Source: an uncultured Clostridia bacterium
GTDB lineage: Bacteria > Bacillota > Clostridia > Oscillospirales > Ruminococcaceae
Assembly (NCBI GenBank): GCA_947624375.1
Contig: CANQKD010000006.1
Location: 1 to 64,000 of the forward strand
DNA: 64,000 nt
Direction of reading: 5' to 3'
Below, piece by piece: positions 62,594 through 64,000 of the stretch (positions within the stretch are counted from its first letter, which is position 1; the number at the start of each line of letters is the position of its first letter). Both the position numbers and the translations under genes were made by a program. A model generated the notes under the pieces. That model saw only the letters and a program-made list of their open reading frames with translations, ran no database searches and was not told the DNA's origin.

Positions 62594-63439
62594 GTGGCAA
62601 AGGCTGAATTTATAAAAATGCACGGCTGCGGCAACGACTATATCTATTTCAACTGCTTTGGGCAGGATATACCCGACCCCGAGAGCCTGAGCATTCGCCT
62701 ATCGGATCGGCGTTTCGGCATTGGCGGCGACGGTGTTATACTTGTTTGCCCCTCTGATGTGGCAGATGCAAAAATGCGTATGTTCAACGCCGACGGCTCT
62801 GAGGGCAAAATGTGCGGCAACGGCATAAGGTGCGTGGCTAAGCTGTGCCACGATGAGAGGATAGTAAAAAGCGATACCGTTAAAATAGAAACACTAAGCG
62901 GCATAAAGACTATTAAACTTATAAAGAGCGGCGGCGAGGTAACGGGCGCGACCGTTGATATGGGCAAGGCTGAAACAGCCCCAGAAAAGATACCCGTGCT
63001 GCTGGAGGGCGAGAGCGTTATTTCGCGCCCCGTGCAGATAGCGGGGAAGCAGTACAGCATAACCTGCGTTTCAATGGGCAATCCGCACTGCGTGGTTTTT
63101 GCGGAAAATATTGACGGGCTGGAGCTTGAAAAAATAGGCCCTCAGTTTGAGAAAAACGCTATTTTTCCTGAGCAGGTGAACACCGAGTTTTGCGAGGTCA
63201 TATCTCCCACCGAGCTTAAAATGCGTGTGTGGGAGAGGGGCAGCGGCGAAACGTGGGCGTGCGGCACAGGTGCGTGCGCTACGGTAACGGCGGCGTGCCT
63301 GAACGGCATTTCACCCAAGGGCGAGGAGATACTGATACATCTTCGCGGCGGCGATCTTACGATAAAATACACCGATGAAACGGTGATAATGACGGGCAGC
63401 GCAGTAACGGTGTTCAGGGGCAGCGTTGAGATAGGATAA
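62594..63439 (+). CDS. dapF: Diaminopimelate epimerase
   Basis: DapF turns LL-DAP into meso-DAP for lysine and peptidoglycan. The 281-residue protein has both catalytic cysteines, Cys80 in GNGIRC and Cys223 in WACGTGACA, and the start FIKMHGCGNDY. The start is GTG 62594 with GGAGGAG six bases upstream; an earlier in-frame start at 62552 would overlap the promoter. dapL follows after a repeat. Confidence 0.95.
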   Translation: MAKAEFIKMHGCGNDYIYFNCFGQDIPDPESLSIRLSDRRFGIGGDGVILVCPSDVADAKMRMFNADGSEGKMCGNGIRCVAKLCHDERIVKSDTVKIETLSGIKTIKLIKSGGEVTGATVDMGKAETAPEKIPVLLEGESVISRPVQIAGKQYSITCVSMGNPHCVVFAENIDGLELEKIGPQFEKNAIFPEQVNTEFCEVISPTELKMRVWERGSGETWACGTGACATVTAACLNGISPKGEEILIHLRGGDLTIKYTDETVIMTGSAVTVFRGSVEIG

Positions 63440-63479
63440 ATGGCGGTAGAAGTTATTAACTTTTGCACGTTGAATAATA

Positions 63480-63865
63480 TTCGCGCTTACGCGCAAGCCT
63501 GCGGAGCTGTTCAACACCCCACTTTTATTTGGTTTTCTTCTCATTTTGAGTGAGCCAAAACTTTTGCGCGTTTACTTGTTATGAATTTTTCACATTGTAT
63601 GGCGTCCCAGAATGGAACGCGGAAAGAGAGATAAGGTCTTTTCAAAGGGGAGGCTCTCTCTTGCAGAGCCTCCCCTCTTTCAAAATAGTCCACAGGACTA
63701 TTTTGAAATTCACCTCTTGCAGAGCGCCTACCGTATGGGGCTTTCGCCGTCTGCGGACGGCGACGAGGGTTTCACCCTCGACCTGACGACCCTTTTGAAA
63801 AAGGGTCGATCGAAAACTTTCCCTTTCTTGACAAGAATAAAAACTTTTGCGCGTTGTGGGGCGTT
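63480..63865 (+). repeat. Module B plus five-hairpin module A between dapF and dapL
   Basis: Module B lies at 63480-63600 and module A at 63602-63865. H1 is GGGGAGGCTC/GAGCCTCCCC (63647-63675) and H2 TTTCAAAATAGTCC/GGACTATTTTGAAA (63678-63708). H3 is CGCCGTC/GACGGCG (63745-63762) followed by CGAGGGT/ACCCTCG, and H4 is ACCCTTTT/AAAAGGGT. Like the copies in the fab/acc operon it splits genes of one pathway. Confidence 0.85.
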
Positions 63866-63916
63866 GAACGCGTTCCAGCGCAACCAAAAAAATTATATAA
63901 AAAAGGACTGATCAAA

Positions 63917-64000
63917 ATGGTTAAAATCAACGAAAATTTTCTAAGCATGAAGAAAAACTACCTGTTCATCGAGATCGCAAAAAGGGTGAAAGCTTTCTCT
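63917..64000 (+). CDS. dapL: LL-diaminopimelate aminotransferase, 5' part
   Basis: Only the first 28 codons are in the window. MVKINENFL followed by YLFIEIAKRVKAFS is the typical start of DapL, which makes LL-DAP from tetrahydrodipicolinate in one step. AAGGA lies about nine bases before the ATG. With dapF upstream it supports the aminotransferase lysine route. The assignment rests on the N-terminus only. Confidence 0.8.
   Translation, partial: MVKINENFLSMKKNYLFIEIAKRVKAFS

Overview
The window looks like the chromosome of an anaerobic, plant-fibre-degrading Clostridium-class bacterium, most likely a Ruminococcus close to R. albus. This is inferred from gene content: a GH130 mannooligosaccharide phosphorylase, a secreted GH5 cellulase with a Thr-rich linker, SpoVG, a DarA/HolB/RicT cluster, a SufC plus SufB/D-only Fe-S system and the DapF/DapL lysine route. 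GC content is moderate, promoters are mostly clean TTGACA-17-TATAAT boxes, and genes have good Shine-Dalgarno sites. I see no tRNA, rRNA or CRISPR array.

Layout. 0.6-10.1 kb is a fatty-acid synthesis operon (fabG, fabF, accB, fabZ, accC, accD, accA, acyl-CoA synthetase). It is broken twice by 0.6-1.3 kb of dispersed, hairpin-rich repeats. 10.7-15.7 kb holds dCMP deaminase, a membrane-anchored protein of unknown role, the GH130 phosphorylase and a sigma factor with a long C-terminal extension. 15.8-19.3 kb is an envelope operon of two lipoproteins and a zinc-ribbon membrane protein. It diverges from an XRE regulator, and four CTATAG sites lie between them. 19.4-23.6 kb is a MarR-controlled heterodimeric ABC exporter. 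23.6-25.1 kb is a tandem repeat array. 25.1-28.2 kb is a vanY-darA-holB-ricT operon on the minus strand. 28.6-30.5 kb has a Nudix hydrolase and the GH5 cellulase. 31.6-34.1 kb has spoVG, murC and lexA. 34.9-39.0 kb has a polar amino acid ABC importer and cardiolipin synthase.

39.3-48.6 kb is the most striking region. A tyrosine recombinase gene is enclosed by perfect 36-bp inverted repeats. Each repeat has the arm-core-arm structure of a recombinase crossover site. A strong outward-facing promoter lies inside one end and at present points away from the downstream genes. Those genes encode a 2,335-residue LPXTG-anchored protein with a von Willebrand A domain split by large insertions, and a pilus-type (class C) sortase. 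I read this as a self-contained promoter-inversion switch for a giant adhesin.

48.7-55.4 kb carries polyphosphate kinase and HPRT on the minus strand, then a PP2C phosphatase, an amidohydrolase, purine nucleoside phosphorylase and an adenosine/SAH deaminase-like enzyme on the plus strand, which together form a purine salvage cluster. 55.4-59.2 kb is a CUT1 sugar ABC importer without its own ATPase, preceded by a leader RNA that can fold into a pseudoknot. 59.3-64 kb has an LCP cell-wall ligase, sufB/D and sufC, dapF and the start of dapL.

A second theme is the intergenic DNA. At least nine copies of a serial-hairpin element occur. The stems differ between copies, but the two arms change together while the loops stay constant. 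That is good evidence for selection on, or propagation through, a folded structure.
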